Part shown: piece by piece, positions 1 through 8,246 of the stretch
Numbering within the stretch: the stretch's first letter is position 1
Layout: every line of letters begins with the position of its first letter
DNA from: Desulfobacteraceae bacterium UBA2174
Lineage (GTDB): Bacteria > Desulfobacterota > Desulfobacteria > Desulfobacterales > UBA2174
Length of the DNA: 56,642 nucleotides
Assembly (NCBI GenBank): GCA_002327445.1
Contig: DCWA01000032.1
Location: 136,226 to 192,867 of the forward strand
Direction: 5' to 3'
Notes under the pieces: generated by a model
Told to the model about the DNA's origin: nothing
The model's input: the letters and a program-made list of their open reading frames with translations, nothing else
Database searches by the model: none
Translations under genes and position numbers: made by a program

Positions 1-2
1 AG

Positions 3-449
3 CAGGGAAAGGCCCAGATCCAGATCGGAGAGCGGATTCTGAGGACCGGGGACCGGGTGATCCACCGGCGCAACAATTACGACCTTGGGGTGTTCAACGG
101 CGACATCGGCACCATTCAGGAGATCGACAACGAGGAGCTGACCCTGTCGGTGCGTTTTTTCCCGGACGGGCGAACCGTCCAGTACAAACGGGACGACATC
201 ACCGACCTCGACCTGGCCTATGCCATCACCATCCACAAATCCCAGGGCAGCGAGTTCGAGACGGTGATCATCCCGGTGTTGACCCAGCACTTCAAGATGC
301 TCTTCCGCAATCTGATCTATACTGCCCTGACCCGGGCCAAACGGCTGGCGGTGCTGGTCGGGACGCGCAAGGCGCTGGCCCTGTCGGTGAAGAATCAGGA
401 TACCAGCAGTCGGCAGACGGCACTGAAGGAACTCCTTCGCTCCCGATAA
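3..449 (+). CDS. RecD-like DNA helicase, C-terminal fragment
   Basis: This is the C-terminal end of a superfamily 1 helicase of the RecD/RecD2 type; the N-terminal ATPase part lies outside the window and the frame is open to the left edge. The fragment carries the UvrD_C_2 region: the SH3-like insertion (GVFNGDIGTI), then helicase motif V (YAITIHKSQGSEFETV) and motif VI (NLIYTALTRAKRLAVLVG), whose Arg contacts ATP in this family. A 5'-3' DNA unwinding role is known for the family; the substrate cannot be read from this piece. It ends at TAA 447-449, 163 bases before a Usp gene. The downstream methionine near 57 is internal and is not a real start. Confidence 0.85.
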   Translation, partial: QGKAQIQIGERILRTGDRVIHRRNNYDLGVFNGDIGTIQEIDNEELTLSVRFFPDGRTVQYKRDDITDLDLAYAITIHKSQGSEFETVIIPVLTQHFKMLFRNLIYTALTRAKRLAVLVGTRKALALSVKNQDTSSRQTALKELLRSR

Positions 450-538
450 ACATCCGATTCGAAATTCCGGTTCATCCTGACTTTCATCGGCCCGGGTTGA
501 AATGATCCGCATTGCCGATCGTCCCATGGGTCAATCGC

Positions 539-568
539 TTGACAGCCACAAGGAGACGCGGGTAGCGT
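539..568 (+). promoter_or_regulatory. Promoter-like block upstream of usp (copy 1)
   Basis: A perfect -35-like TTGACA (539-544) is followed after 18 bases by TAGCGT (563-568). Nearly the same block, with the same spacing and a related GC-rich spacer, lies at 4902-4931 upstream of the paralogous usp gene at 4987. Conservation between the two copies supports function, although TAGCGT is a poor sigma-70 -10 box. Confidence 0.45.
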
Positions 569-612
569 AAATTGAGATCGGGTGCTTTCATCAAATTTAG
601 GGGGGTGACGCC

Positions 613-1038
613 ATGTACAAGAAAATCCTCGTTCCTGTGGACGGCTCGGAACATTCCGAAAACGCATTGAGGCATGCGATCGCCTTGGCCGAAAAGTTCG
701 GCGCGGAAGTGGTGGCGCTCAACGTGGCTCAGCCCATCTCGTACCTCGCACCGGAAGCATTTCTTTACAGCACTGAAATAATGGACAAAATTATTGATTT
801 TGGCAAAAAACTGGTAGCGGACTGCCAGCAGAAATTTCAAACGGAGAAGGTCGCCATCAAAACGGAAATCGCCACCGGAATTCCCGCGGATGTCATTTGC
901 GAGAAGGCTGAAAATGAAAAGTTCGATCTGGTTGTCATCGGCAGCAGAGGCCTGAGCATCAGCGAGAGAATCATCCTGGGAAGCGTCAGCGGCAGGGTGT
1001 CCCGCAATTGTCACTGCCCGGTGCTGATCGTAAGGTGA
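613..1038 (+). CDS. Universal stress protein, UspA family
   Basis: A single-domain Usp of 141 residues, the usual family length. The N-terminal beta strand reads MYKKILVPVDGS. The ATP-binding signature G-x2-G-x9-G-S is intact in GSRGLSISERIILGS near residues 112-126, so this is probably an ATP-binding, dimeric cytoplasmic Usp. The start is ATG 613, preceded by a G-rich stretch (GGGGGGTGA, 600-608). It is closely similar along its whole length to the Usp at 4987, including the blocks ATGIPADVICEKAE and EKFDLVVIGS, so the two are recent paralogues. Its specific partner is unknown. Confidence 0.93.
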   Translation: MYKKILVPVDGSEHSENALRHAIALAEKFGAEVVALNVAQPISYLAPEAFLYSTEIMDKIIDFGKKLVADCQQKFQTEKVAIKTEIATGIPADVICEKAENEKFDLVVIGSRGLSISERIILGSVSGRVSRNCHCPVLIVR

Positions 1039-1234
1039 TGGTGCTTCCAGGTTCAAAGTCCAAGTTTCAAAGTCCAAAGGTTCCGGTGCGGATACCGTCT
1101 GTCTGGTTCGGCCCCGCGAAACCTGAGACAGCCTTGGGGACACACTTGCCACTCTTTTCGTCGCCCCGGGGGAAGAAAGAGAACGATTACTTTAGTTTAT
1201 TGATTTTTATGCCTATAATACCAGATATTTAAAT

Positions 1235-2317
1235 TCAGGCAGGAATCCGCGCCAGGGCGTCGAGCCCCGCATCGACCAGGGCACGATCCGCCTGGACCCC
1301 CATGTGCCCGATCCGGAAGATCTTTCCGGCCAGAGGGCCGATGGATCCCCCCATGACCACCCCTTCGGCACGCAGCCGCCGGTCTAGATTCTCCCAGGAA
1401 CTGCCGTCCGGAACCCGGACCGCGGTCACGGTGGCGGCCGATTCCGCCTCCCGCCGGGGAAAAAGGGAAAGCCCCATCTCCCGGAGCCGCTTGCGCGTAT
1501 GGGCGGCCACGTCCGTGTGGGCCTGAATGACCGCATCCAACCCGAGGGAAAGGATTCGGTCGCAGGCCGCCTCAAGCCCGGCGATGGCATGCCAGGCGGG
1601 GGTATAGGGAAACCAGCGGCGTTCCAGGGCATCGCGGAACGGCAACAGCGCGTCGTATCCCTGGTACCCCGTCCGTTCGACCTCCTCCCAGGCCCGCTCG
1701 CTCACGGCCACCATCCCCAGTCCCGGCGGGGCCGAGAGGCATTTTTGGGATCCCACCAGACAAAGGTCGATACCCCAGTCGTCGGTGACCAGTTCCGCGC
1801 CGCCGGCGCCGGCCACGGCATCCACGTAAAAAAGGGGGACGCCGCATGCCCGGACCGCCTCCCCGACCCTCGCCACCGGGTTCACGACGCCGGAAGGGGT
1901 CTCCACATGGACCATGGTGACCATCTTGGGCCGGAAAGCCTCGATGGCCGCCGAGACCTTCTCCGGATCGGCGGCCTCGTCGTAATCGAAGCCCACCACC
2001 GTCACCTCGGACGTGATGGTCCGGGCCATTTCCGCAATCCCGTATCCGAAGACCCCCGTAGCCACCGAGAGAACCCGATCGCCCGGGGAAAGGGTGCTCT
2101 TGAGCGCTCCCCAGAGCACCACCATGGCCTCTCCGCTCATGATGGCAACGCGGTTGCGGGTCCGAATGAGCGCCCGGAGCTTTTCCTCGACGCGTCCGTA
2201 ATGCTCGAAAAACTCCGCTTCGATATCCCCGGAGCCGAAATCGTAATGGCCGGCGGCCAAAACGTCTTCGGGGACCGTGGTAGGGCCGGGAACCAGCGGA
2301 ACCGGGTAGCGTTTCAT
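1235..2317 (-). CDS. Class V aminotransferase (PLP-dependent, alanine-glyoxylate type)
   Basis: A fold-type I PLP enzyme of 360 residues, close to alanine-glyoxylate, serine-pyruvate and serine-glyoxylate aminotransferases. The N-terminus VPGPTTVPEDVL is typical of the group, D166 (YVDAVAG) should contact the PLP ring nitrogen, and K192 in GSQKCLSAPPG is the Schiff-base lysine. The family transfers an amino group between a small amino acid such as alanine or serine and glyoxylate or another oxo-acid; the exact substrate cannot be called. The start is set at ATG 2317 because AGGAGGAAA lies just upstream; the reading frame could extend to 2395 but that extension is not family-like. It stands alone. 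Confidence 0.88.
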   Translation of the reverse strand: MKRYPVPLVPGPTTVPEDVLAAGHYDFGSGDIEAEFFEHYGRVEEKLRALIRTRNRVAIMSGEAMVVLWGALKSTLSPGDRVLSVATGVFGYGIAEMARTITSEVTVVGFDYDEAADPEKVSAAIEAFRPKMVTMVHVETPSGVVNPVARVGEAVRACGVPLFYVDAVAGAGGAELVTDDWGIDLCLVGSQKCLSAPPGLGMVAVSERAWEEVERTGYQGYDALLPFRDALERRWFPYTPAWHAIAGLEAACDRILSLGLDAVIQAHTDVAAHTRKRLREMGLSLFPRREAESAATVTAVRVPDGSSWENLDRRLRAEGVVMGGSIGPLAGKIFRIGHMGVQADRALVDAGLDALARIPA

Positions 2318-2652
2318 CTTTTCCTCCTTTTCCCCCTCCTGACAAAAAACGGCGCTTTCAGGGAAGGGGGCGGCAACGATCACCCATGGAACCAACCTGT
2401 CGACCGTATATCATAAAAAGAATGGCGCCGATCCTTGAAATGCGCCACGCGCGTTGAATAATTTCTCGACCCGCCTTGCCCTGCAGCGACATCTTCTGAT
2501 AACCAGATGAATCCGACCAGCCGGTGGATGTGGGCATCAACGATTTTTTCAGCCAATAAGGACGCAACGATGATGTGGCGGATCATGTCGGACGGAGTCG
2601 GGGATCATGCCTCGCTCGCTCGAAATCGCGGCACGAATGGCGGAGGCAGGCC
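2318..2652. other. 335-base gap without a convincing gene
   Basis: This gap separates the divergent aminotransferase and cpYpsA-like genes, so it should contain both promoters. Short minus-strand reading frames exist (for example 2380-2586) but show no recognisable domain and no good ribosome binding site. I see no repeat or hairpin that stands out. Confidence 0.4.
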
Positions 2653-3483
2653 ATGATGCGAATCACCCGGATCATATCCGGCGGGCAGACCGGCGCCGAC
2701 CGGGCGGCCCTGGACGCCGCCATCGATTCGGGAATCGAACACGGCGGCTGGATCCCCAAGGGGCGCCTCGCCGAGGACGGTCCCCTCCCCGAAGCCTACC
2801 GCCTGAAGGAGACGCCCACGGCCGGCTACCCCGAACGCACCGAGCAAAACGTGCGGGATTCCGACGGTACGGTGATCTTCTCCCGCGGCGCCCTTACCGG
2901 TGGGTCCAAACTGACCGCCGAACTGGCCCAAAAACACGACAAACCCCACCTGCATGTCGACTTGAACCAGATACACCCGCTTAAGGCTTCCGGCCTGGCT
3001 TACAGATGGATCCTGACCGAAGGGGTAAGCGTGCTCAACGTCGCCGGGCCCAGGGCCTCCATGGCTCCCGACATCTACCCGCACACCTACCGCGCCGTGT
3101 GGGGCATTTTCGCCCTGGATGCCATGGATGGCGCACCGCTGACGGACCTCACCACGTTCCGGTTCAAGGTCCCTGCCCGAAAAACGCTGATCTGGCCGGA
3201 GACTCTCGAAGAACTCGTCGATTTTCTCCAGGATTGTCTTCCCTTCGCGCTCCGGATCCAAATTTCGCGGATGAACGAAAAACAGTTGGCCGAAATTCAC
3301 GCAGGCCTTGGCGCATGCATCCAGAACAGTTTTGGACTGTGGCAAGGCAATGACCGGCTGCTGAAAAGCGTCGAATCCTGGACGTTCCGCGAAACGGCCT
3401 CTCCCGCGGATGCCAGTTGGGTCGTCGTCCGGGCCTTGGCCACGAAAATCCGCCATACCCACTTGCTGAAGGTTGTCCAATGA
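2653..3483 (+). CDS. cpYpsA/putative molybdenum carrier-like SLOG protein
   Basis: A protein of 276 residues. Residues 1 to about 150 match the circularly permuted YpsA (cpYpsA) branch of the SLOG/Rossmann superfamily, often labelled putative molybdenum carrier: ISGGQTGADRAALDAAID at the start, then DSDGTVIFSRGALTGGS. Such proteins are thought to bind nucleotide-like ligands; the molybdenum label comes from one structural relative and is not proof. The last ~100 residues form a separate helical domain (PETLEELVDFL and onward) that I do not recognise. The start ATG 2653 follows GGAGG; the frame runs further upstream without family similarity. No operon partner is evident. Confidence 0.8.
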   Translation: MMRITRIISGGQTGADRAALDAAIDSGIEHGGWIPKGRLAEDGPLPEAYRLKETPTAGYPERTEQNVRDSDGTVIFSRGALTGGSKLTAELAQKHDKPHLHVDLNQIHPLKASGLAYRWILTEGVSVLNVAGPRASMAPDIYPHTYRAVWGIFALDAMDGAPLTDLTTFRFKVPARKTLIWPETLEELVDFLQDCLPFALRIQISRMNEKQLAEIHAGLGACIQNSFGLWQGNDRLLKSVESWTFRETASPADASWVVVRALATKIRHTHLLKVVQ

Positions 3484-3586
3484 ACCCTCCGGATCTATCC
3501 GCCAACACCTTGACATCCGTTTCATCTAGGCCTGGACCGTGGATTCCCCCCACCGGGAGGAAACGAGTCACCCCACTGACCCGGAC

Positions 3587-4591
3587 ATGGCGGCGGGCGC
3601 GATGATTCTGGCAGGCGACATCGGGGGGACGAAAACCAACCTGGCGCTTTTTCCTCCCGCCGACGGCAGGCCGCGGCCCGTGTACAGCCGGCGTTTATGC
3701 ACCATCGATTACACCGGGCCGGAGGCAATCATCGAGGACTTCCTCGATGGGCGCCATCAGGAGGTGGAAGCCGCCTGCCTGGCGGTGGCCGGGCCTGTAA
3801 CCGACGGCCAGGCGCGCTTCACCAACCTGCCCTGGACCCTTTCGGCGGACCGGCTCGGCCACCGCTTCGGCTGGCGCCGGTGCCGGCTGCTCAACGATGT
3901 GGAGGCCACGATCCATGCCCTGCCGCTGCTGGAAGCAACCGAATTCGAGGCGTTGCGCCCCGCGGTGCCGTTGCCGGACGGCAACCTCGCCATCATGGCC
4001 CCGGGGACCGGCCTGGGAATGGGGCTGGCGATCCAGCGCAGGGGCGAAGTAGTGCCCCTGGCCTCGGAGGGCGGCCACGCGGATTTTGCCCCCATTGACG
4101 AAGAAAGTCTGTCCCTGTGGCGCTACCTCAAGGCCCAGCGTCCCCGCGTCACCCTGGAAAGCGTGCTTTCCGGCGCGGGGCTGGAACGCATCTACCAGTG
4201 GCGCCGGCATTTGGGCGAGACCCACCCCGACCCCCGGACCGCCCAACGCATCGAAAACAGTGACGACCCGCCCGCCCAAATTTCAAATCTGGCCATGCAC
4301 CGGCAGGATCCGGTCTGCGTCCAGGCCATGGCCTGCTTCGTGCGTTGCCTCGGCGCCGCCGCCGGCAATCTGGCCCTCACCGCCACCACCCGGGGCGGCA
4401 TCTATCTGGCCGGCGGCATCGCGCCGAAGATTTTGCCGGAACTCAAACGGGGCGGATTCGAGGCGGCCTTTCTGGACAAGGGCCGGTTCAGGGATTTTCT
4501 GGCATCGGTTCCCGTCCGGGTGATTTTGACCGAATCGGCCCCTGTGCTAGGCGCGGCCAGCGTCGCCATGGCATGGAACAGTGCCCGGTGA
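3587..4591 (+). CDS. glk: Glucokinase (Glk type)
   Basis: Phosphorylates glucose with ATP to glucose 6-phosphate in the cytoplasm. Family marks in order: the phosphate-binding loop GDIGGTKTNLAL at the N-terminus, AGPV...NLPWTL, LNDVEA with the catalytic Asp, the second phosphate loop APGTGLGMGLA, SEGGHADFAP, and YLAGGIAPKIL near the C-terminus. About 334 residues, normal for proteobacterial Glk. The start is uncertain: ATG 3587 and ATG 3602 are both in frame and neither has a well-spaced Shine-Dalgarno (GGGAGG lies at 3555-3560). The shorter form, starting MILAGDIGGT, is equally acceptable. Confidence 0.9.
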   Translation: MAAGAMILAGDIGGTKTNLALFPPADGRPRPVYSRRLCTIDYTGPEAIIEDFLDGRHQEVEAACLAVAGPVTDGQARFTNLPWTLSADRLGHRFGWRRCRLLNDVEATIHALPLLEATEFEALRPAVPLPDGNLAIMAPGTGLGMGLAIQRRGEVVPLASEGGHADFAPIDEESLSLWRYLKAQRPRVTLESVLSGAGLERIYQWRRHLGETHPDPRTAQRIENSDDPPAQISNLAMHRQDPVCVQAMACFVRCLGAAAGNLALTATTRGGIYLAGGIAPKILPELKRGGFEAAFLDKGRFRDFLASVPVRVILTESAPVLGAASVAMAWNSAR

Positions 4592-4698
4592 AGCGACCTT
4601 CCGGCGTCTTCCGGCGGTCGATCGGTTCATCTCCGGAGCGCTGATGAACAGCTCCGGTCGCTCGCCTTTCAGATTTTCATGACAGGGGAATCCGGTGT

Positions 4699-4812
4699 TC
4701 ACACCGAAAGGTATCTGGACTGGATTTCAGTGTTGGCGACCAGGTCCTGCCGGCTTCCCTGGTAGCGGATCATGCCCTTGTCGATCACGTATCCCAAATC
4801 GGAGATGGAGAG
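4699..4812 (-). pseudogene. Remnant of LivF-type ABC transporter ATPase (C-terminus only)
   Basis: On the minus strand 37 codons followed by TGA read LSISDLGYVIDKGMIRYQG and continue SRQDLVANTEIQSRYLSV. This matches the extreme C-terminus of branched-chain amino acid or urea ABC transporter ATPases (LivF/UrtE), where the tail runs ISDRGYV..KG.I...G...DL..N.E....YL. No Walker A, signature or Walker B segment is found upstream, so only the tail survives. It sits in the glk-usp gap and marks a deletion or rearrangement scar. Confidence 0.7.
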
Positions 4813-4901
4813 TAGACCCGACACAAACCCCCGTCTCATCGTGCGATTGAAAACTGCGGAAGGATGTCGCCTCCCCGCCAGAGGGGACGGGAGAGATGCG
4901 C

Positions 4902-4931
4902 TTGACAGCCGCGAAGCAGCGGGCGTAGCGT
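4902..4931 (+). promoter_or_regulatory. Promoter-like block upstream of usp (copy 2)
   Basis: TTGACA (4902-4907), 18-base spacer, then TAGCGT (4926-4931). It matches the block at 539-568, including CGCTTGACAGCC at the left edge and a related GC-rich spacer. It lies 55 bases before the ATG of the paralogous usp. Confidence 0.45.
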
Positions 4932-4986
4932 TGAAATCATGCCCCTTTGCTCGTCAACGAGTCCCCATCACGCAGGGAGGTGGCGC

Positions 4987-5412
4987 ATGTACAAGAAAAT
5001 CCTCATTCCGGTAGACGGGTCGCAGCCCTCAGACAAAGCGGTGGAACACGGCGTCGCCCTGGCGGAAAAACTCGGCGCGCAAGTCGTGATTTTCAACGTG
5101 GTCCAGCCGGTCTCCTACCATGTCCCCCAAGGATTCGTTTATACCGACATGCTGTCGGAAAAAATCATGGACTGGGGTCTTCAGATTCTCGACGAGTACA
5201 AGAAAAGATTCCAGACGGAAAAGATCGCCATCAAGACGGACATCGCCACGGGAATGCCGGCGGACGTGATCTGCGAAAAGGCTGAAAAGGAGAAGTTCGA
5301 CCTGGTGGTTATCGGCAGCCAGGGGTTGAGCGCCAGCCTCCGGATTCTCCTGGGCAGTGTCAGCGACAGGGTCTCCCGGCGTTGCCCATGCCCCGTATTG
5401 ATCGTGCGATGA
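4987..5412 (+). CDS. Universal stress protein, UspA family
   Basis: A 141-residue single-domain Usp, a close paralogue of the protein at 613. It has the N-terminal MYKKILIPVDGS strand and the ATP-binding signature GSQGLSASLRILLGS. The start is ATG 4987 with GGGAGG (4978-4983 region) at short spacing; the frame extends upstream to 4939 but that extension has no Usp similarity. Blocks such as YKKRFQTEKIAIKTDIATG differ from the first copy only at a few residues, which suggests duplication followed by functional retention. Confidence 0.93.
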   Translation: MYKKILIPVDGSQPSDKAVEHGVALAEKLGAQVVIFNVVQPVSYHVPQGFVYTDMLSEKIMDWGLQILDEYKKRFQTEKIAIKTDIATGMPADVICEKAEKEKFDLVVIGSQGLSASLRILLGSVSDRVSRRCPCPVLIVR

Positions 5413-5418
5413 GGCATC

Positions 5419-5439
5419 GGGGCGGTGCCGGTTCGCCCC
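5419..5439 (+). terminator. Hairpin just downstream of usp stop
   Basis: GGGGCG (5419-5424) pairs with CGCCCC (5434-5439) around a 9-base loop, 6 bases after the usp stop. There is no T-run, so this is a possible weak terminator or 3'-end stabiliser only. Confidence 0.3.
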
Positions 5440-5640
5440 AACCGCGCTTCAACTCCCGGCCAGGCGCATGAAAACCTCGTCCGCCCAACCCCTCGGCGCG
5501 CTGGATAACACTCGTTTTCATTCGGACGCACCAGTCATTTCCGAGCCGCCGAGGGTTTCGGCCAAGGTTGCTGACCCTGAATGGATCGGTTGTGGGCGCT
5601 TGCCCGAAGGCGACGGTGCACGGCAAAAAAAACAAAAAAA

Positions 5641-6093
5641 CTAATCCGCCGCGGGACCGGAGACGGTCAGCACCGGGCAAGTCGCCATACGGACAACCTT
5701 TTCAGCCACCGAACCGAAAACGAAGCGACGCCATCCCGTCCACCCGTGGGTGGCGATGACCAGCAGATCGACGCCTTCCTTCTGGGCCAGCGCGACGATT
5801 TCATCCGCCGCTGCACCATAGGCCAAGATATGGCGCTTGCGAACCCCGGCGGGGATCTTTTCCGCCTCGATCTGCTTCAAGGATTCTTCGGCGTAGCGCA
5901 TCATTTCCCTTTCAAAATTGTCCCGCATGGAGCCCATGCTTTCAGCCGCCACAGCGGGATGGATCGGCGTGACCACGTTGACCAGGATCAGTTCGGCCTC
6001 AAAGTGCTTGGCCAAATCGCTGGCCGTTGCCACGCCCTTGAGAGACGGTTCGCTGAAATCGGTCGTGCACAAAATCTTGTGAATCGGCAGCAT
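5641..6093 (-). CDS. Universal stress protein, UspA family
   Basis: A 150-residue Usp of a different branch from the pair at 613 and 4987. The N-terminus IHKILCTTDFSEPS is the common UspA-like form with Asp at the ATP site, and the C-terminal signature reads ATHGWTGWRRFVFGS, in which the first Gly of the usual GTHG is Ala. It lies 67 bases downstream of the hsp20 gene on the same strand and is probably cotranscribed with it. AGGAG precedes ATG 6093 at good spacing. An A/T-rich stretch (5624-5640) follows the stop but without a clear stem. Confidence 0.92.
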   Translation of the reverse strand: MLPIHKILCTTDFSEPSLKGVATASDLAKHFEAELILVNVVTPIHPAVAAESMGSMRDNFEREMMRYAEESLKQIEAEKIPAGVRKRHILAYGAAADEIVALAQKEGVDLLVIATHGWTGWRRFVFGSVAEKVVRMATCPVLTVSGPAAD

Positions 6094-6160
6094 GGTGTTC
6101 TCCTTTGCATCTGAGCATTGGGGTTTTTGCCGTTGGTGAGGGCCCGGGGGATCCGAAACC

Positions 6161-6604
6161 TCACTTGACCTTGATTTCGATGGATTTTTTCTTGGCCTTC
6201 TCCACCTTGGGCAGGGTTATCTTCAGCACGCCCATCTTGAAGGATGCGTCTACCTTGTCGGGTTCCACGTCCACGGGCAGCCGGAGAACACGCTGAAAGG
6301 TGCCGGTGTATCTTTCCACGCAGTGATGATGCTCGTCCTTTTCTTCCTTCTCTTTTTTCTTCTCGCCCCGGATTGTCAGCAAATCTCCGGAAATACTGAC
6401 ATTCACATCCTTGGCCTCCAGGCCCGGCAGCTCGACCTTGACCAGGAGACGGTCCTCCGTCTCGGAGATGTCGACCAGCGGGGCCCATTCCTCCGCAAAA
6501 CTCCCGGCAAAAGTCTTTCCGCCGAAAAACTTGTCCCACAGGCTATCCATTTCCTTTCGCAACGAACTCAGTTCACCGAACGGTCGCCAAGGGATAATTT
6601 CCAT
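6161..6604 (-). CDS. Small heat shock protein, Hsp20/alpha-crystallin family
   Basis: An ATP-independent holdase chaperone of 147 residues. The N-terminal arm (PFGELSSLRKEMDSLWDKFF) is typical of class A Hsp20. The alpha-crystallin domain spans about residues 38-130, with ELPGLEAKDVNVSISGDLL and GTFQRVLRLPVDVEPDKV, and the C-terminal I-x-I/L anchor is represented by KITLPK. The start is ATG 6604: AAAGGAG directly abuts the alternative ATG 6610 but is ideally placed 6 bases before 6604. It heads a likely two-gene unit with the usp downstream. Confidence 0.94.
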   Translation of the reverse strand: MEIIPWRPFGELSSLRKEMDSLWDKFFGGKTFAGSFAEEWAPLVDISETEDRLLVKVELPGLEAKDVNVSISGDLLTIRGEKKKEKEEKDEHHHCVERYTGTFQRVLRLPVDVEPDKVDASFKMGVLKITLPKVEKAKKKSIEIKVK

Positions 6605-6676
6605 GGGCATCTCCTTTCTTTTGGCAGTCTTTCCCCCGGGCTGCGATACCTCGCATCGATCTCTTGAAATCAGCGT

Positions 6677-6693
6677 ATCAATCTTTGTGCCAA
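6677..6693 (-). promoter_or_regulatory. Possible sigma-54-like promoter of hsp20
   Basis: On the minus strand TTGGCAC, 5 bases, TTGAT. Spacing between the GG and the -12 element is right for sigma-54, but the invariant C of TTGC is A here. A weak candidate placed about 75 bases before the hsp20 start. Confidence 0.22.
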
Positions 6694-6758
6694 TAGTGGT
6701 TGAAAATCAATTCTTACGGATAATATTGGAAAAATTAAAATTTCCCCGTGCTTTGCCC

Positions 6759-7532
6759 CTAACGGCGAATGCGGGGCGGCCGCCGGCTCAAATCCTCCCG
6801 CCGATCCGGCCTGTCAGCTATTTTTGCGCCATGTAAAAAATCGCTCGGTCGTGAGGCGCCTGGTGCAATGACGGCCAAGATGCCGGAGATTGAAAGTCCT
6901 TGCTTGCCCCCTTCAGCCGCCGAAGCGTCGGCAGGCCGGCAGGCAAAGGGCAATGCGCCCTGGTCGATGGCCAGGCGGAAGCTGTGCAGCCAGGTCGGCC
7001 AAGCCCAGTCGGTGTGGGCATCGGCCGGCAGATACCGGGCGTCGATCCGCAATGGCCCGCCACTCTCGTCCATTTCGAGGAGGCGCTGGATTTCCGCGCA
7101 GGGAATCCAGGCCCAGGGGCCCCGCTCGCCGTATGCCGGATCCTGGGTCGAAACCGGGGCTTTGGAGATGGCGTCCACGGCGACGGGATCCACCTGGACG
7201 AAGTACTGCGCATAATGCCCGTCGAACACCGGTTGCTGGTCGCCAATGGCCTTCAGGATGGCGGCGCGCCTAAAATAGCCGCGGGTTTCCTCCTCGCATT
7301 CCCGGGCAGCGGTTTGCGCGGGGGTTTCCCCCGGCTGATGCTTGCCGCCAAAGCCTCCCCAGCCACGATCGGATGGCGGTTGATGATCGGCCAGGAGCAG
7401 GTGCACGCCCTGGGCCGTTTGCGTGTAGATCACGACACCCGCGGGATGGCCCCCGGTGCATCCGCCGGCCCAGGTCAGGGAGGCCAGCAGAAAAACAAGA
7501 ATGCCACGGAAGAAGGCCCCAATCCTCGGCAT
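6759..7532 (-). CDS. Nudix-like hydrolase with N-terminal signal/lipobox
   Basis: 257 residues. After a basic N-terminus and a hydrophobic stretch (GILVFLLASLTWAGGC) comes a Cys that could be lipidated, so export or membrane anchoring is likely. The Nudix box is recognisable as GKHQPGETPAQTAARECEEE, with Gly and Glu at the right spacing and the REx-EE core that binds metal; the expected Gly two residues after EE is displaced by one (EETRG). Family members hydrolyse nucleoside diphosphates linked to another group. The start is ATG 7532 (AAGGG upstream); the frame extends to 7613. The last ~45 residues are Arg- and Pro-rich and not family-like. An exported Nudix is unusual. Confidence 0.65.
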   Translation of the reverse strand: MPRIGAFFRGILVFLLASLTWAGGCTGGHPAGVVIYTQTAQGVHLLLADHQPPSDRGWGGFGGKHQPGETPAQTAARECEEETRGYFRRAAILKAIGDQQPVFDGHYAQYFVQVDPVAVDAISKAPVSTQDPAYGERGPWAWIPCAEIQRLLEMDESGGPLRIDARYLPADAHTDWAWPTWLHSFRLAIDQGALPFACRPADASAAEGGKQGLSISGILAVIAPGASRPSDFLHGAKIADRPDRREDLSRRPPRIRR

Positions 7533-7780
7533 GTGGCTATCCCTTCGGTCCTGATGCTTCCGCATGAACCCCCCGGCGCGGACCTGAGCACCACGGCAGT
7601 CGATATCGCCCATCCCTGCAAATAGTTGGTTTCTTTCACGGAAGGCCTCCGAGTGACCATCGCGGGCCCTCCGGTTTCCATGAAACGATTATTGGACAAA
7701 CGCACCGAAAATGCAAATTTAACGCCTGATCCCTTGCCCGCCCTGCCGCCGATCCCTGGAACAACCGGTCGCATCGCATC

Positions 7781-7879
7781 TGCAGTTGGGAAAATGGCGG
7801 GAAGTGGTGGCATATTCGAAAGAGATCCCTCGTCGCGTTACTCCTCGGGATGACAAACAGGGGGCGCCTCGGGATGACA
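7781..7879 (+). repeat. Dispersed repeat, CTCGGGATGACA type, unit 1
   Basis: The first of two adjacent copies of an intergenic repeat containing AAGAGATCCCTCGTCGCG and ending in CTCGGGATGACA. A third copy lies at 53627-53752. The ~710-base gap 7533-8246 is otherwise without a gene. Confidence 0.75.
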
Positions 7880-7890
7880 CCCCTTTCCCG

Positions 7891-8040
7891 TGTCATTCCG
7901 AGCGCCAGCGAGGAATTTGCAGTCCGGAAGAATGGCGGAAAGTGGCGACATATTCGAAAGAGATCCCTCGTCGCGTTACTCCTCGGGATGACAAACAGGG
8001 GGTGCCTCGGGATGACAGGGGGACGCTCCTCTGGATGACA
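7891..8040 (+). repeat. Dispersed repeat, CTCGGGATGACA type, unit 2
   Basis: Starts TGTCATTCCGAG and ends with three successive (C)TCGGGATGACA-like boxes, the last altered, so its ends are inverted relative to each other. It shares over 60 nearly identical bases with unit 1. The form resembles a small non-coding mobile or hairpin repeat. Confidence 0.75.
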
Positions 8041-8246
8041 GGGGATGGCCATGAAGGGATCGCAAAACATCGGCCGAACCTATCATTCATACCCCCGTTT
8101 GCTTGACGAGAATGCCCAAACTGGATAAGCCTTGATTAAAAGGAGCACGGACCAATTCAGGCCCCAGGTTCCATGACGCATGGGAATTTTCCGGGACCTG
8201 GCCGCGGACGACCCGAGGAGCGAAGACCCATCGGAGGATTTCGCAG

